A stretch of 64,000 nt of DNA. Origin: Cristatella mucedo (lineage: Eukaryota > Bryozoa > Phylactolaemata > Cristatellidae). The stretch covers positions 8,494,501 to 8,558,500 of the forward strand of contig WPIO01000002.1 of assembly GCA_009760855.2 (NCBI GenBank). Direction: 5' to 3'. A program made the position numbers and the translations under genes. The stretch's first letter is position 1; each line of letters begins with the position of its first letter. Below are positions 47,100-59,979 of the stretch, in pieces. The notes beneath the pieces are model-generated. The model did not search any database and was not told where the DNA came from. It saw only the letters and a list, made by a program, of their open reading frames with translations.

Positions 47100-50055
47100 C
47101 GGGGTGTGACGTCAAGCCCAGGCCTTGCGGTTCGCGCCCGGACTGATGGGCTGATGGAATTACGGCAATCAGCAGCATTCCACCGCAATCCACTCTAATT
47201 AAGGTTAACGTATACCAGACATAAGCGTTGCCCAGCTCAAATTTTGTGATGACATTGTAGTACACGTTTGATGTTATCTATCCACGAAATTTCATGTTGC
47301 TATACACAGGTGCGCTTACGCAAATGAGCTTTGACGCCGGACGCCTGTACTGCAATCCACCTCAATCCGCAGCAATCCATTCTAGTTCCCGCCAAATCCA
47401 CCACAAATCAGCTGCAAAAAGCTCCAAACAGTTTGGAATATAAAACTGCGCTACGCGTACAATGTATCCAGGATATTTCGCTTGACTCCGCTGCCGCGTT
47501 CTCACGAAGTCCACTGAAATAACACTGCAGTGGCTCAGGCCAACACCATCGAAATCCACCGCAATCTGTCGCAATCCACCGCATTCCACCGCGCAATGAA
47601 AGAAATAATGTTCAAAAAGCTCCTTTATTGATTGCATATGACGGCGAACTCTGCAAAAATTACACTTAAAAAATAATTTCACTTGCATTGGCACAGCCTA
47701 TCTCGTGCAATGAGCCGAAATCGACTGCAGTAGCCCGGGCCAATACCGCAATCCGCTTCAATCCACCGAATAGACTGCACACGCAAAGTCGAAGTAGGTT
47801 GTGCCGAGCTCCAGTTTGCATTGCGCATTAAAGTCTACCGTGCTGTGTGCACAGCTACATAAAACAACAAAATTGTACGTCGTGGCACTGTGGCAATTTG
47901 CAGCAATCGCCTGAAATGACCTGGGAAACAATCGAAATCCACTCTATTCCACTACAAATCATCCTTTAATCTCCATCGCGAAGCTCTAATTGAAATTGCA
48001 TGTAGCCTAAACACAGTTCAAAGTGCACACACAAAATGTCGCTCCATTATGCACACGCGTTCTCATGCAATGCAATTAACTGCAACGGCCCGATCTCATA
48101 AATCAATCCACCTCAATCCGCCGAAATCTGCTGCAATCCGCCGCACAGCAACCAGAATGCGTACACTAGAAGATCTAATTACGTTCTCACGCTGATCTAC
48201 TTTCTGTTACTTTTTAATCGCTTAATTTCACTGTAATTGCCTCAACCATTCTGCAGCAATGCACTGACACCGACCGCAAGTGCCTGGGTCAGTACGTCAA
48301 GCCATCGCAACCCGCCGCAAAATGACCAGAGTACGTACACTTTAAGCTCTAATATGAGTGGAAGGTTGCTCCTATCTTAGGTTATTGTGTAACCGCACAA
48401 TCTTACTACGATTGCCTCGACCATTTGGCAGCAATGCACTGCAATTGACTGCAATGGCCCGGGCCAATACAGCAATCTACAGCAATCTGATGTAAAATGC
48501 CCCGAAATACGTTTCGCAATGCTCCAATGTTGACTGCATGTTACAAAGCACACTGGTTAAAGTCAACTGCATCATTTTAAGCAATTGCAATCGTACAATA
48601 TCGGGCAATGCATGGCAATCTATGGCAACGGCTCGGCTTGAAGCAGCAATCTACTACAATCCGTGGCAAATCGACTACAAATTGGCTGCACGAAGTGCCA
48701 ATTGTCATCGGATTTCTTATTTCTGTGTGCTAAAAGTGAAGTCGTAGGACTTTCAAGCTATTTCGCACATTCATTGTCTAAAAGGCCCGGCAATCGGCAG
48801 CAATGGCAGGGACTAGTACAACAATCCGTGGCCAATCAACGAGAAATCGGCGGTCCAAGCTCCAATTCTCATTCTACGTAACATCTCACTTCGCACGCAT
48901 ATACTTCCAACCATTTCCACCAGGTCTGACCATTAAATCTTTGGCAATGCATGGGTTTTGATGGCAATGGCCCGGGCAAATACGGCAGTCCATTATGATG
49001 CATAGCAAATCACTGGAATGTGAGTGGGCAAAGATCAAATTTATCTTACCTGTCACAGCGAAGTGTGTTGAAAGTGCAATCACACCCTTTCAACCAATCG
49101 TCCACGTACAATCGCGAGCAATGAATGGCAATCGGTAGCAATGGCCCGTGGCATTACCCCGATTCACGGCAAATTGAATAGAATTTGCTGGAGCAATTGT
49201 CGTTACATATAGCATTCTGCTGCGTCCAAAGTAAAACCGTAGCATTTTCAAGATGCTTTGCTCGTTAACTGTCAGAACTGTACGGCAATCCACAGCAACG
49301 GTAGGGCCAATAGCTCACTCCGTGGAAAGTTGAAAAGATTGGCTGCAATAAACTGTAACTCTCATTCCACGAAATGCGTACCTGTGCGCACGCATAGTCT
49401 TCACCCATTGTGCACGTTCAATCGACTGCAATGCACGACAATCGACGGCAACGGCTGGCCCCGGGAAATGCACTAACCATAACAGTTCGTTGCAAATGGA
49501 TTGACAGTTGCTGAGAGAAGCTCTAACCTTTCTTGCGCATTGCACTACACTATATTAGAAGTGCAGCGACATCCTTTTAAACAATCAGCAAAAGCACAAT
49601 CGAGGAGGGCAATGGATGGCAATTGACGGCAATGAACCGGCCTCTACCGCGATCTGCTTAAAGTTTGCTGGAAATAGGCTGTTTGTATTTGTAGTTATCC
49701 TACCCAAAAACGCTCATTGTGGGCGCACATACTATCATTTTGCGCGTTCAACCTTGGGCAATGCATGGCAATCCACGGCAATTGCCCGAAACAATACAAC
49801 AATCAATGATATTCTGTCACAATTACAAACAAAGCTGGTGGAAAAAGATTCAATTGTTTCTTGAATATTACAGTGGGCTGTATTAAAAGCGCAACCGCAT
49901 CCTTCCAACCAATCGCGAACGTACATTCGAGGGCAATGCAGCGCAATCAATGGCAACGGACCATTATACCATTATACCATATACCAAATACGGGAATCTG
50001 TAACGGTCCATTAAAAATAGACTGTACGCTGCTGGGTGACGCTCCAATTTAGGTT
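47100..50055. repeat. Diverged tandem array, about 17 units of about 170 bp
   Basis: A motif of the form GCAATGCATGGCAATCCACG then GCAACGGCCCGGGCCAATAC recurs about every 150-195 bp. Examples start near 47525, 47720, 48070, 48430, 48603, 48945, 49115, 49430, 49610, 49757 and 49930. The best cores are at 47731, 48451 and 48963. Between cores, AAGCTCCAATT and ACGCACAC-like blocks also repeat in register. Within the core a 10-bp GCAATCCACC sub-unit repeats, so there are two levels of periodicity. Units differ greatly, so the array is old. Confidence 0.85.
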
Positions 50056-50729
50056 TCTCGTTCGTGTATACTCTATATTTGGTGCACCCAGGAAATGCCA
50101 TTGGCTATGCTAGGTCTTGGTCACTGCCTAAAACTAACCCAAAGGAGTGAATAAATCTGTAATTTTGCTCTGACTACAATTCTTCGAAGCTTTTTTCTCA
50201 AATAATATCTGCAATAAGATTAAAGGCATAGTAGTCAGTGAAAATCTTTTCTAAATATCGATAAACTGTGGCCAGCAGGTTTAGGGTACCCGAATGAGAC
50301 ATCTTGTGGGAAATGTTCTAGTCGATTGCAATATCGTCATCTTATTTGTATTTACTGCCCTCTGAGGTATTTATGCACTTTCTCATCTCATCGCATATCT
50401 CCCCGTTGGTCTATGTGCCCAAGTACTCGATCTCGTTCTCAGTGTTAAAGTATGCGTTGAAATCGTTCGGTGTTAAACACAGGCTGGTAATGCTTGGGCA
50501 TGGCTTTCTTGAGCTTCAATTTTGTCTTGATCGTTCGTTTGGCTTTGATCCGTATCTTCGCCGATTTTTAAAATTCCCGCTTTTCGGAAGCACTTGGCAA
50601 GGGTGGTTGGGGTGACGCAAAACCACTCGCGTTTCAGCATGTGCATGGCCTCAAAAACGCCCAACGATTTTGATAAATCGATAATTGACGTCCCGTTTTT
50701 GATCGCTTGCAACATCTTTTGCAAGATGT

Positions 50730-51615
50730 ATCACCATATCTCCTGTCAAATCGGCTCGAAATCTAGTTGTCATATTCCAAAGCGACCTCTTGTTAGACGA
50801 CCATATCAGCTTCACAGTCAAATCTGCCTATTTTCAGCTTCATAACATTGCTAAAATTCGGGCTTGTTTAAATAAGGATACCACGTCTAAGTTGGTCCAT
50901 GCATTTGTGACATCTCGTCTCGACTTCTGCAACTCACTGCTTGCTGGGCTACCAGCATGTGCGATCAGGCGATTGCAGTTGGTGCAAAACTCTGCAGCTA
51001 GGCTTGTCTGTCGTGAGCGTCGCAGTTGCCACATTACTCCACTTCTCGCCGACCTGCACTGGTTACCAGTCAAGCAACGGATTGACTTCAAGGTTTTGTC
51101 GTTCACTTTTAGGTCCCTTCATTCTATGGCTCCAGCCTATCTCTCTGACATACTCCCCCATCAGGCCAAGCATCGTACCACCCGCTTTTCGGCATCCAAC
51201 AGTCTAGAAATACCTCGTTTAAACCTTAAATCCTTTGGAGACCGTGCATTTAGTTCGTATGCTCCCAAAGCCTGGAACTCCCTCCCGACCTGCGTCAGAA
51301 CATCCCCTGACCTGACCACATTTAAAAGGAACTTTAAACACACCTATTTAGGAGAGCATTTAGTGGGTCCCTGTGATTCGTCCTTCACGTGCTTATGCGT
51401 GCTGACACTGTGCAGGCTGCCACTAACCACATTTGCATGCTGACCATGTGCAAGTCACCCCTAACCATGTTATTCATTTTGTTTGTTTTTCAAGCATGAT
51501 TTTACTTATTATTCAATTGCATTTCCCTTTGCAGCAAATGTAAAGCGCCTAGAAAGAGATTAAGTTCTCTGAGGGCGCTTTATCAAGTACATTATTATTA
51601 TTATTATTATTATTA
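50730..51615 (+). mobile_element. LINE family A, longest copy, inserted in the Tigger element
   Basis: An open frame 50790-51443 (217 codons) covers SAYFQLHNIAKIRACLN, TSRLDFCNSLLAGLPACAIR, CRERRSCHITPLLADLHWLP and WNSLPTCVRTSPDLTTFKR. The last residues are shifted relative to other copies (KHTYLGEH instead of KTYLFRTAF) by a small deletion. The 3' UTR, stem-loop and (ATT)n tail end at 51615. It is opposite in orientation to the transposase. Confidence 0.93.
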
Positions 51616-52292
51616 AGATAACCTTTCGATAAAGCGTATTCGCCGCTCAAGTAGTCCATTGATCCAACGGTTAAATCAGAGCTGTTGCATTCGCTGGCAT
51701 AAACACGATTTTAATATTTTTGAGCAGTGCACGAATCTTATGGCAGGCAACCTTATCCACGAACACGACCATTTTTGTTTCCCAATTCACGATCGAATTT
51801 ATTTCTGCAAATTATGCCTCGGACTTTCTTGTCATCCACGATTTGCGATCGGCGTTATACGGCAACGTCGTTCTGGCCTTGTGAAAGCATCTGGGCATCT
51901 CCAATTTTCCAATGATGAAAACCTTTTGCTCGGCTCCGGCACTTTTGCTGAGAAATAAGACGGTTAGTCGATTCTTTTGCATTCTGTAGCCACAAATCAG
52001 ATTGCCGCCCTCCATAGGTAATGGGCGTGTCGGCTATGCCCCGTAAAATAATCAATCATCCCGATTCGTCCGCATTGAAAACATTGCTCGACTCGGTTCC
52101 ATTGTTTAAGCCAGGCCATCTCCCTTCGATCCACGGTTTGGCACCCTCTTCGTCAGCCATAGCTCGTTCGCCACGAATGGGCTTGAATTCAATGTTATGT
52201 TTCTTCTTCTTAAATCGATCGAGCTAAGCATCCACTTTTTCATCGCATGCGAGCATCGATTCTCATATTAACCAGCTTTTTCCATCACTGTT

Positions 52293-53132
52293 GGTCCATG
52301 TTTCAAAGTGATCTTTCGTTAGACTACCAAATCAGCTCCACAATCAAATCTGCCTACTTTCAGCTACATAGCATTGCTTAAATTCGGGCTTGATTAGATA
52401 AGGATACCACGTCCAAGTTGGTCCATGCATTTGTGACATCCTATCTTGACTTCTGTAACTCGCTGCTTGCTGGCCTACCGGCACGTGCAATCAGGCGCTT
52501 ACAGAGGGTGCAAAACTCCGCAGCTAGGCTTGTCTGCCGTGAGCGTCGCAGTTGCCATATCACACCACTTCTTGCCGACCTGCACTGGCTACCAGTCAAG
52601 CAACGGATCGACTTCAAGGTTTTTTGCTTACTTTTAGGTCCCTTCATTCGTTGGCTTCAGACCACCTATCAGATCTAATTCCCCACTAGGCTAAGCATAG
52701 TTCCACCCACTTTTCGGAAAGTAACTGTTTACGTATACCTTGTACAAACCTCAAATCCTTTGGAGACCGTGCCTTTAGTTTGTATGCTCCCAAAGGCTGG
52801 AACTCACTCCCGACTTGCGTCACGACATCTCCTGACTTGACCACATTTAAAAAGAAATTAAAAACGCAGCTATTTATAACCGCATTTAGTGAGTCCCTGT
52901 GATTCGTCCTTCACGTGCTTATGCGTGCTGACACTGTGCATGCTGCCACTAACCACATTTGCATGCTGACCCTGTGCATGTCACCCCTAACCATGTTATT
53001 CGTTGTTTACCAAGCATGATACCATTCACCATTCAATTGTGTTTCTTTTGCAGCAAATGTAAAGGGCCTAGAAAGAGGTTGAGTTGTCTGAGGGCGCTTT
53101 ATCAAGTGTATTCAGTTGTATTATTATTATTA
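52293..53132 (+). mobile_element. LINE family A, second copy inserted in the Tigger element
   Basis: Same segment as the copy at 50730 with more damage: frameshifts near 52395 and 52670, WNSLP region at about 52800, 3' UTR, stem-loop at 53063-53103 and an ATTATT tail at about 53118-53132. Confidence 0.9.
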
Positions 53133-53450
53133 ACCGGGGCATTCTGAACCCACAATGATTGAAACCACGCAAATGATGAATCGTTGACTTCCTCGTAGTT
53201 CATTTCGCTGCCGATTTAGATTTAAAGAATCCTGTTTTCCAAGGCTCTCTCTCGGATTGTAGCTTTGCTTCTTTTGATTTTGGTAATCGTTGATGAATCA
53301 CGATTTAACTGTAACTCGACAACTCTCACCTTTCTCGTCTTTAACGCATCTAAAATATTGAATTGTTTTTTCAAAGTCCTCCGCTTCTTCGGTTCCCTTT
53401 CCGCCAAGATTCGGAAAATGCACGTTTATTTTTTATTTACCAGTGAAAAT

Positions 53451-54089
53451 TTTCTATTACTGATTAAATTCACTCAAATACCCCAACCTATACAAACAGA
53501 TAGGACAAAATTTCCGATCCGTTCACGTTCGAGCCAAGAACCCCTTTCCGCATCTTTCTTTATCGATCTAAATATTAGAAAGATGAGAAAATTGATGAAG
53601 AAACTAGATGTTTACCAAATTCTCAGCAGAAAACTGGAGAACCCACGTAGCGTATATTATTTAGCATCACTTTTCGCCGACTTGTCGCATTACCAACGCC
53701 GTCTCGTGGGGTCGCACTGGTCTGCTTCCATCGCTTCGAGCGGCCAGGTCTGCTGCTGCGCCTTCCCTTGTGTGCGTACTAACCATTCACGCGTCTCGAA
53801 CAGTCGAGACGCATGACGTCGTCGCCACAAACAAAGTAACAAGACTGCGACAAGTATTGCAGACAAGTACTGCGCTTTCCTGCAAAGCACGAAACTTTGC
53901 ATGTTACGCTGAACGTAAAGGGTGTCAACTGCCATCGGCCGAGTGCTGCTACAAGATTAGACTAATGTCCGCTCGGTGTGCTGAGGGGCAAAATAGATGG
54001 GATTTAACCAATTTAATTTGCGAGCTGATAATATCGCCGCTCATATGTTTTTGGCTTTATCGCTTGGCTGTTTTCGTATACTCGCGCCA
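53451..54089. other. No recognised gene
   Basis: May include the 5' non-coding end of the Tigger element. An ORF of 183 codons (53265-53816 plus) is mostly antisense to the transposase N-terminus and is not called. Confidence 0.35.
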
Positions 54090-54376
54090 TAATAATAATA
54101 ATAATAATGCACTTGATAAAGCGTACTCAGAGAACTCAATCTCTGTCTGGGCGCTTTGCATTTGCTGCAAAGGGAAATGCAGTTGAATGGTAAGTAATAT
54201 CATGCTTGATAAACAAACAAAATTAATAACATGGTTAGGGGTGACAGTCACAGTTTTAGCATGCAAATTTGGTTAGTGGCAGCATGCACAGTGTCAGCAC
54301 ACATAAGCACATGAAGGACGAATCACAGGGACCCACTAAATGCTGTCCTAAATAGGTGTGTTTTTAAGTCCTTTAA
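54090..54376 (-). mobile_element. LINE family A, 3' UTR and tail
   Basis: An (ATT)n tail, the stem-loop and the 3' UTR with GCATGCTGCCACTAACCA-type blocks on the minus strand, up to the start of the LFRTAFSGSL coding end. Confidence 0.9.
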
Positions 54377-55350
54377 CCACAACAGGTGCACGGGCGTAGT
54401 TACCCATACAGAGCGAGCTACCACGAGGAAACAGTGTCCCCGTAATTGAGAGCCAGGCTTCTGCTGCCGCTCACGACCCACATAAACCCAGTAAGGACAT
54501 AGAGCAGTGGAGGTCTCCACTAAAGGCTGCGTTTGGCCAGGCTTCCGGCGTCCTTTGCTGAAACCCCGAATGCTCCGATCGTCGCTCTACTACGATCGAC
54601 TCCCTAATCAGGAATGACACTCGCTTTTATATCCTAACCAGGAAAAGAAACGCTTAGAACACCCAATGGTTCATTTTGCCACCATCATGCCAACATAGGT
54701 TCATTTGCTACCTCCCTCTACAGCGGGGAAAGCGACGCGGGCCGATCCTAATCCAATACCTTCCCCGACCGTTACAAAACGACGACATTATGTCTTATTA
54801 AGTAAAAGTAAAATAAATAAACAAACATCTTTATTAATATCTGTCTTAATTTCACTCGATGTGTAACCGTTGAGCTCGTGACGAATAAACGCCATAATTT
54901 CGAGCTATAATTTTTCTGTAACTGCGGCTGCAGTCCCGCCTACATGGAAATGGTAAAAGTCTTACCCCAAACATAAAAATCGTTCTGGTCGTGTTCCTTT
55001 AGATGAAATACTGGCTCCGAGACTGACAGGGAGCTCTATTCCTTAACTAGGAACACGAGCAGTCAGAGCTCGTATTTCCCAACCGGGAGACAGGCCGCAC
55101 TAATTTCGTAGCACATAGCCAGAGATTCGTGGGTGCTGCGGGAACGTATTCGGCGGCTACCCTGGATTATTCTCTAGTCGCTCGTCTCAAACTCCTTTTT
55201 TTGCTGTCGATAGATGGCATGACCATCCGCCCACCTCCCATACTTTAATAGAGACAAGTGAGGTAGTTGGTCCATAGCAAGCGTCGGTCTTAACTATTTG
55301 CCTCAGACAAGAAGTAGCTTACTAATCATTGATGAGGAGTACCAAGAGTG
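54377..55350. other. No recognised gene
   Basis: No domain or repeat recognised. Confidence 0.4.
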
Positions 55351-55353
55351 ATA

Positions 55354-55505
<152 letters not shown>

Positions 55506-55589
55506 CGAGAGAGCAAAAAGACCGATGCGTGCCGAATTTATAGCACCCCAAGATAGCTTGATCTCTATATGGCGCTTTACAAATATCTC

Positions 55590-55675
55590 GAGGCTTGAAC
55601 CCACAACTTAGGTCATCATATGAATTCACCTTGACCTTGGTTCGAGGCGAACATCTTTAACGCTTGGCCAAACAG
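55590..55675 (-). mobile_element. tRNA-like (Leu/Ser-type) SINE copy
   Basis: The minus strand reads CCTGTTTGGCCAAGCGTTAA, GATGTTCGCCTCGAACC, then a B box GGGTTCAAGCCTCG; same family as 38806-38895. Confidence 0.55.
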
Positions 55676-56225
55676 GCAGGGCAATAATATTTATAAATTA
55701 GTTATGATTCGGTAAATTTACAAATTTGTTATTTTCACACTGCAGATCTGATATGTGGTTCCGGGAGCATACATTTGCTGCACAAAGTTAAAAAATATCG
55801 AGACAAGATAGCATGTGAGAGAGCAAACGCATGGCTGGAGCAACGGATCGATTTATGCTACCATATACATCACTTCCAACGGAATCTGATTCCAGTGCTC
55901 TACAAGCCATAACAAATTCTGAAGGAGACTAGATGAAAGCATTATAATGTGAGTGGATGCAAACAAAATCAAAAGCAGATCACTAATTTTTCCACAACTC
56001 GAGGAAAGGCTCAGGTATCGGCAAGCTCTACATGTATCTGGTAGTCTGCCCGGAGGTGCCCAAGCAATGCCACTAGAAGTAAATACTTCTCGTAGTAACC
56101 CTGGATCTTACCCAAAAAGTATATCCTACGATCTACGTATTGACAACATGAAACTTCTTGGAGCTGTCCAAGCAAAATATTAAAAGATTTCCAAAATTGA
56201 AATAAAACCGTAGATTCAACCCAGC
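55676..56225. other. No recognised gene
   Basis: An ORF of 76 codons at 55953-56183 (plus) has no known domain but lies just upstream of the hAT-like piece and could belong to it. Confidence 0.35.
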
Positions 56226-56475
56226 ATTCTACTACGAGACGCGGCTTAATCGAGAACGATGGTCCGAACGTAGCTTGTGTATTCCGAATAGCAGGATGCG
56301 GTTTATTGTTTTTTGTAAGTTTTGTGGTGAAATACAATTGAGACTGGTGTCTAAAGACTTCAGAAAGTGGCAATACCTGAGTAAGAAATTGGAAGAGCAT
56401 GCAAAATCACGATACCACAGGCAGCACATGACAGACTGGATTAATCTTGAATTACTTTTTAACACCGGCTAAACT
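56226..56475 (+). pseudogene. Possible hAT-type transposase zinc-finger fragment
   Basis: The plus strand reads RERWSERSLCIPN, FCKFCGE, DFRKWQYLSKKLEEHAKSRY and HRQHMTDW. The spacing of Cys-x2-Cys, a W, then H...H with SKKL.EH..S..H is like the TTF-type zinc finger at the start of some hAT-like transposases. Nothing of the catalytic domain was recognised downstream. Confidence 0.4.
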
Positions 56476-57567
56476 CTTGACAGACGCTAGCTTCTATTGA
56501 AAGATAGGACACAGTACCGTGATGTGTTAGACTGCATCACAGCAGAGAGATGTGCCTTACATCATAATTCAAATAGGCTCTAAGTTCATGGAAAGGGAAG
56601 TAGTATTGGCGAAGTTAAACTACTTTCAAAGTTCTATCTCATAATAGCCTAGGTGCATCTTTTTACAATATTCCTTCGCAGAAACACGGAAAGACCAGAA
56701 GCAACTGTAACATTGTGCATATTTTGGCTAACAACTGTGCTAACAAAACATTGTGTCCTCTGCACTAACAAAACGTGCCGAAAGTGGAGTTGTGCAAGCG
56801 TGCTGCAAGTCGAGAAGACGCAGCCGAAGAGCGTCAGTCACAGCCGCATTTATTCTCACCCTAGTGCAGGATAGTTCTTGATATGCTAGATTGTATTATA
56901 AAATTTGGCCTCACAGATTTTCCAGAAAGTTATGGTTGCTTAACAAATCATCCTTTAAATGCCGTGCACGTGGAGAGCCAAGTGTCTGTATCTAAACTGA
57001 AGCTTTGAACTCCTATTCATCCTCGACTGCGGATAAGAGAGATTAATAATGGTAGATTAATAATTATGATAATGGTAGATTAATGTGGATTAATAATGAT
57101 AGTGATCAAACTTGAACTATTGATATATGTCCTGAGCTTGATTATGCTAAATTGATTAAATCTTCATGAGCCGCAAACCTCGCCGTGTTCCTCTTTGAGT
57201 TAAAAAAACTAAATAACGTGAAGTTTTTAAATAATATTCCATTTATTCTATTCAATAAGTAAGCAAAAATTGGAACGCAAAATAAAATTGAATGCAGAGC
57301 GCACAAAACCAAAAAGTGGCACAAGGCCTCAAAAAGTCAAGCGACAGCCACTTGTCCTGATTGAACTGTTGTAGCCACTGAGCGCCATTTTCAGAAACTA
57401 CTACTTACTACATGTCCTAAGGACTTCTATCAAAACGACACCTATTTATTTGCATTCATATCGCGCACGGACTTATTTTAGTTCGCCAGAGGAGTAAGTA
57501 GTCTGAACCCAGGATGCACGCATGTAATTCACGTCGATTACAGTGATCTGCTGGCATTTTCTCCATC
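56476..57567. other. No recognised gene
   Basis: Short ORFs only. A small duplication of the unit GGTAGATTAATAAT lies at about 57050-57095. Confidence 0.4.
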
Positions 57568-57752
57568 TGATAATAATAATAATAACGATAATAATGCATT
57601 TGATATCGCGCCCTAATAGAACTCAATCTCTTTCTAGGCACTTGACATTTGCTGCAAAGGAAGCACGATCGAATTGTTAATGGTAGCATGCTCAATAAAC
57701 AACAGGAATAACATGGTGGGTGGGCGGAGAAATGCACACCGGGTCAGCATGC
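57568..57752 (-). mobile_element. LINE family A, 3' UTR and tail
   Basis: An (ATT)n tail with one ATCGTT variant, a diverged stem-loop, then the 3' UTR on the minus strand. Confidence 0.85.
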
Positions 57753-59950
57753 TCTAACGTTTGCTCTAATCGTTGATATGCAGACAAACCTATTTCGGAC
57801 ACGAGATCTTTGTGCAGCGCTCTACAATTATGAGCTTTGAGATTTGAGGCTGACTTTTGAGTCGATGACCGCTTTCGAAATAGCCGCGATCGGGTAAGGC
57901 CCGATGTTTAAATATGCAATCGCATTTATGAGTGACTTGTGACCTGGCTAGAATATAAGGCGAGAACCTGACCACAGTGGCGCTCTATGTGCGACATTCG
58001 GCAGGTCAGCGAATCTTAGCCATAATTTCGTTAGAGAGGCCACCTGAAATCGACTTCGGTATAGGCCTTAGTATACAGACGTTTTCTTCGCCTTCGTTAG
58101 CTCTGTGATTGGCTGATAGCGGTGCATTGCAGGACTTCAGCCACTGCATTTTCTCCTTGGAGTTTTCTCCTCCCTAATACCTAACCCCTAGACCCTGAAG
58201 CCTCAACATCAAAACCAAAAATTACAAAATCTCACCGCTACACCCTAAACCGAAAGACCTGCAGCTTCTAAATATTGCACCTAAAATCCTTAGTCCTAAG
58301 CCCTGATCCTAGCCAAAATATTAACTCTTTTACCTTAAATATAAACTTACTCTGGCGACCGCATTGAACAGCCTGCTATGGGGCTGTTTGCCATAGCAGA
58401 CACCAACTTGGCTCTATACATACACGACACCGTATCAATTGTCTGGTCTCATATGACCGGAAGTGTAGAGCGCTAAGATTAAAATAATAATAATATCCTT
58501 GTGTTATCGCTAATATCGATAATATGCTTGTGTAGCGCCCTCGGAGAACTTGATCTCTATCTAGGAGCTTGATAACTAAAAGAAGCATGATCCCATTATT
58601 TGCGGCAACTTGCACACTGTCAACAAGCAAAACCCGGTTAGAGGTGACATGCTCAGTGTGAACATGTAAAATCTGGTTAGTGGAAGCATGGGCTGCGTCA
58701 CTGAGAGCCCTGAGAGCTTCGCTTGGAGCTGGTCTCGTAAGCGATGTGAGCTAGGGGTATATCTGTGGATATCAGATTAAAGGGCATCCAATTAACGACT
58801 CATCAGCATATCAGATAAGCTACCGTATAGTCTCAGCTTTTAAATGTCAGAACTCGTATCTACCATATTTAAATAAATTTCATGTTCGGTTAATTGGCAG
58901 GATGCTAGCGAAATAAAACGGCTGGTTAGCAAGTTTAGTATAGTAACTTACTGTTCACTCCCGAATCTGGATTTTGCTCTATTCTGACTCAAGTGAAAAC
59001 TCCATTACGAAGCACAATTTACTATAGTGGGAGCATATTGCGGAACCCACGGACAGGCATGTTATTAAAACATTTTGAAAAAGTAACCGCAAAGTCTATA
59101 ACCTTGGCCTTGACCATTCAAACCAGGCTAAGTGGATGACAAACATCGAGGAGCTGCTTGTCACTCGTCAAAACCGACGGCAATAAACTAGTCTGTCTGT
59201 CTGTCTCTAAGCCATGTGTCCTGCAAGGCGAAGGTGCCTAAGCCTTGATCACACTGATTCTAAATAGGGCAGGGTTCGAGCTGGTAATACGCATGGTAGT
59301 TTCATCATGAACAGCAGCTGCCCTCGACATGAACACAGAAAGTGATAGGACTAGTGCATTTATGAAGCTTGGCATGCCCAAACACGTTCGTTTCACTACT
59401 GTTTCATGACTCAATGGATATAGCTGCCGACGGTAAATGAGCAGCACAATGAGGCGATGCGACTTGCCATTCGGCAACTCTTCTAGCCTAACCTTTTGAA
59501 AGTGGTTGCGAACCCTTGCAAAGCAGGGTGAGAAGCAAGGTCGAAGCCTCTACGCGAGAACGCCAACTGCTGTAATTTCCCCTTCGTTGCAGCTTAGCAT
59601 AGATTCGAGTAATAAAGCAGTGAAGCAGCCGTGACGTCACCTGATAAGGAAGCAGTGAAGAGAAAATATAAAGGAAACAGTAGATTTGACCAAATGGGCT
59701 ACGGGCTGCTGCTAGTCATCTTGGCAAGGGTCGGCTGGCTGCAGAATTCCTGGCCGGCCGTAGGAGGGCCCGCTGGACTGAAGCTCCAGAGCCAGTGCCA
59801 GCCAGCCTGTGGTCCCTCGCGATCGGACCAAGGAGGGCCAGGAGGACGGGCGGCGGCAAGCCGAACCGCAAGTAGAATGCAGTGCGCATAAAAACGCTCG
59901 ACGACGCTCCTATATAAATAAAAAGAACCGAGAGCTGCCCGTCTGCTCGA
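57753..59950. other. No recognised gene (apart from the LINE piece at 58480)
   Basis: A run of CCTAA-like words near 58170-58320 is too irregular to be telomeric. ORFs are short and unknown. The last part is probably the GPCR 3' UTR. Confidence 0.4.
58480..58700 (-). mobile_element. LINE family A, diverged 3' UTR and tail
   Basis: An ATTATTATT tail, TAGCGCCCTCGGAGAACTTG, and then CCACTAACCAGATTTTACAT on the minus strand. Confidence 0.7.
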
Positions 59951-59954
59951 GCCG

Positions 59955-59979
59955 TAGCAGCAGCAGCAGCAGCAGCAGC
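59955..59979 (-). repeat. CTG repeat directly after the GPCR stop codon
   Basis: About eight CTG units on the coding strand begin immediately after the TGA and would lie in the 3' UTR. Confidence 0.8.

Larger units (their letters stand above)
50055..53450 (-). pseudogene. Tigger/pogo-like DNA transposon transposase, broken by two LINE insertions
   Basis: Read on the minus strand the pieces follow the family order. The helix-turn-helix N-terminus is KKRRTLKKQFNILDALKTRK (53390-53330), then a CENP-B-type second helix region YEEVNDSSFAWFQSLW (53200-53150). [LINE 52293-53132.] FKKKKHNIEFKPIRGERA (about 52220-52165) and FNADESG, the first catalytic Asp region (about 52080), follow. VVFVDKVACHKIRALL, the second catalytic Asp region (51775-51730), and FMPANATALI with PLDQ come next. 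[LINE 50730-51615.] The C-terminal domain is EAMHMLKREWFCVTPTTL with CFRKAGI (50660-50580). Stops and frameshifts show it is dead. Terminal inverted repeats were not located. Confidence 0.85.

Noticed and set aside
53265..53816. 183-codon plus-strand ORF
   Set aside because: Mostly antisense to the Tigger transposase N-terminus, which is the better-supported reading.
58170..58320. Telomere-like CCTAA words
   Set aside because: Spacing is irregular and no tandem (TTAGGG)n or variant run is present.
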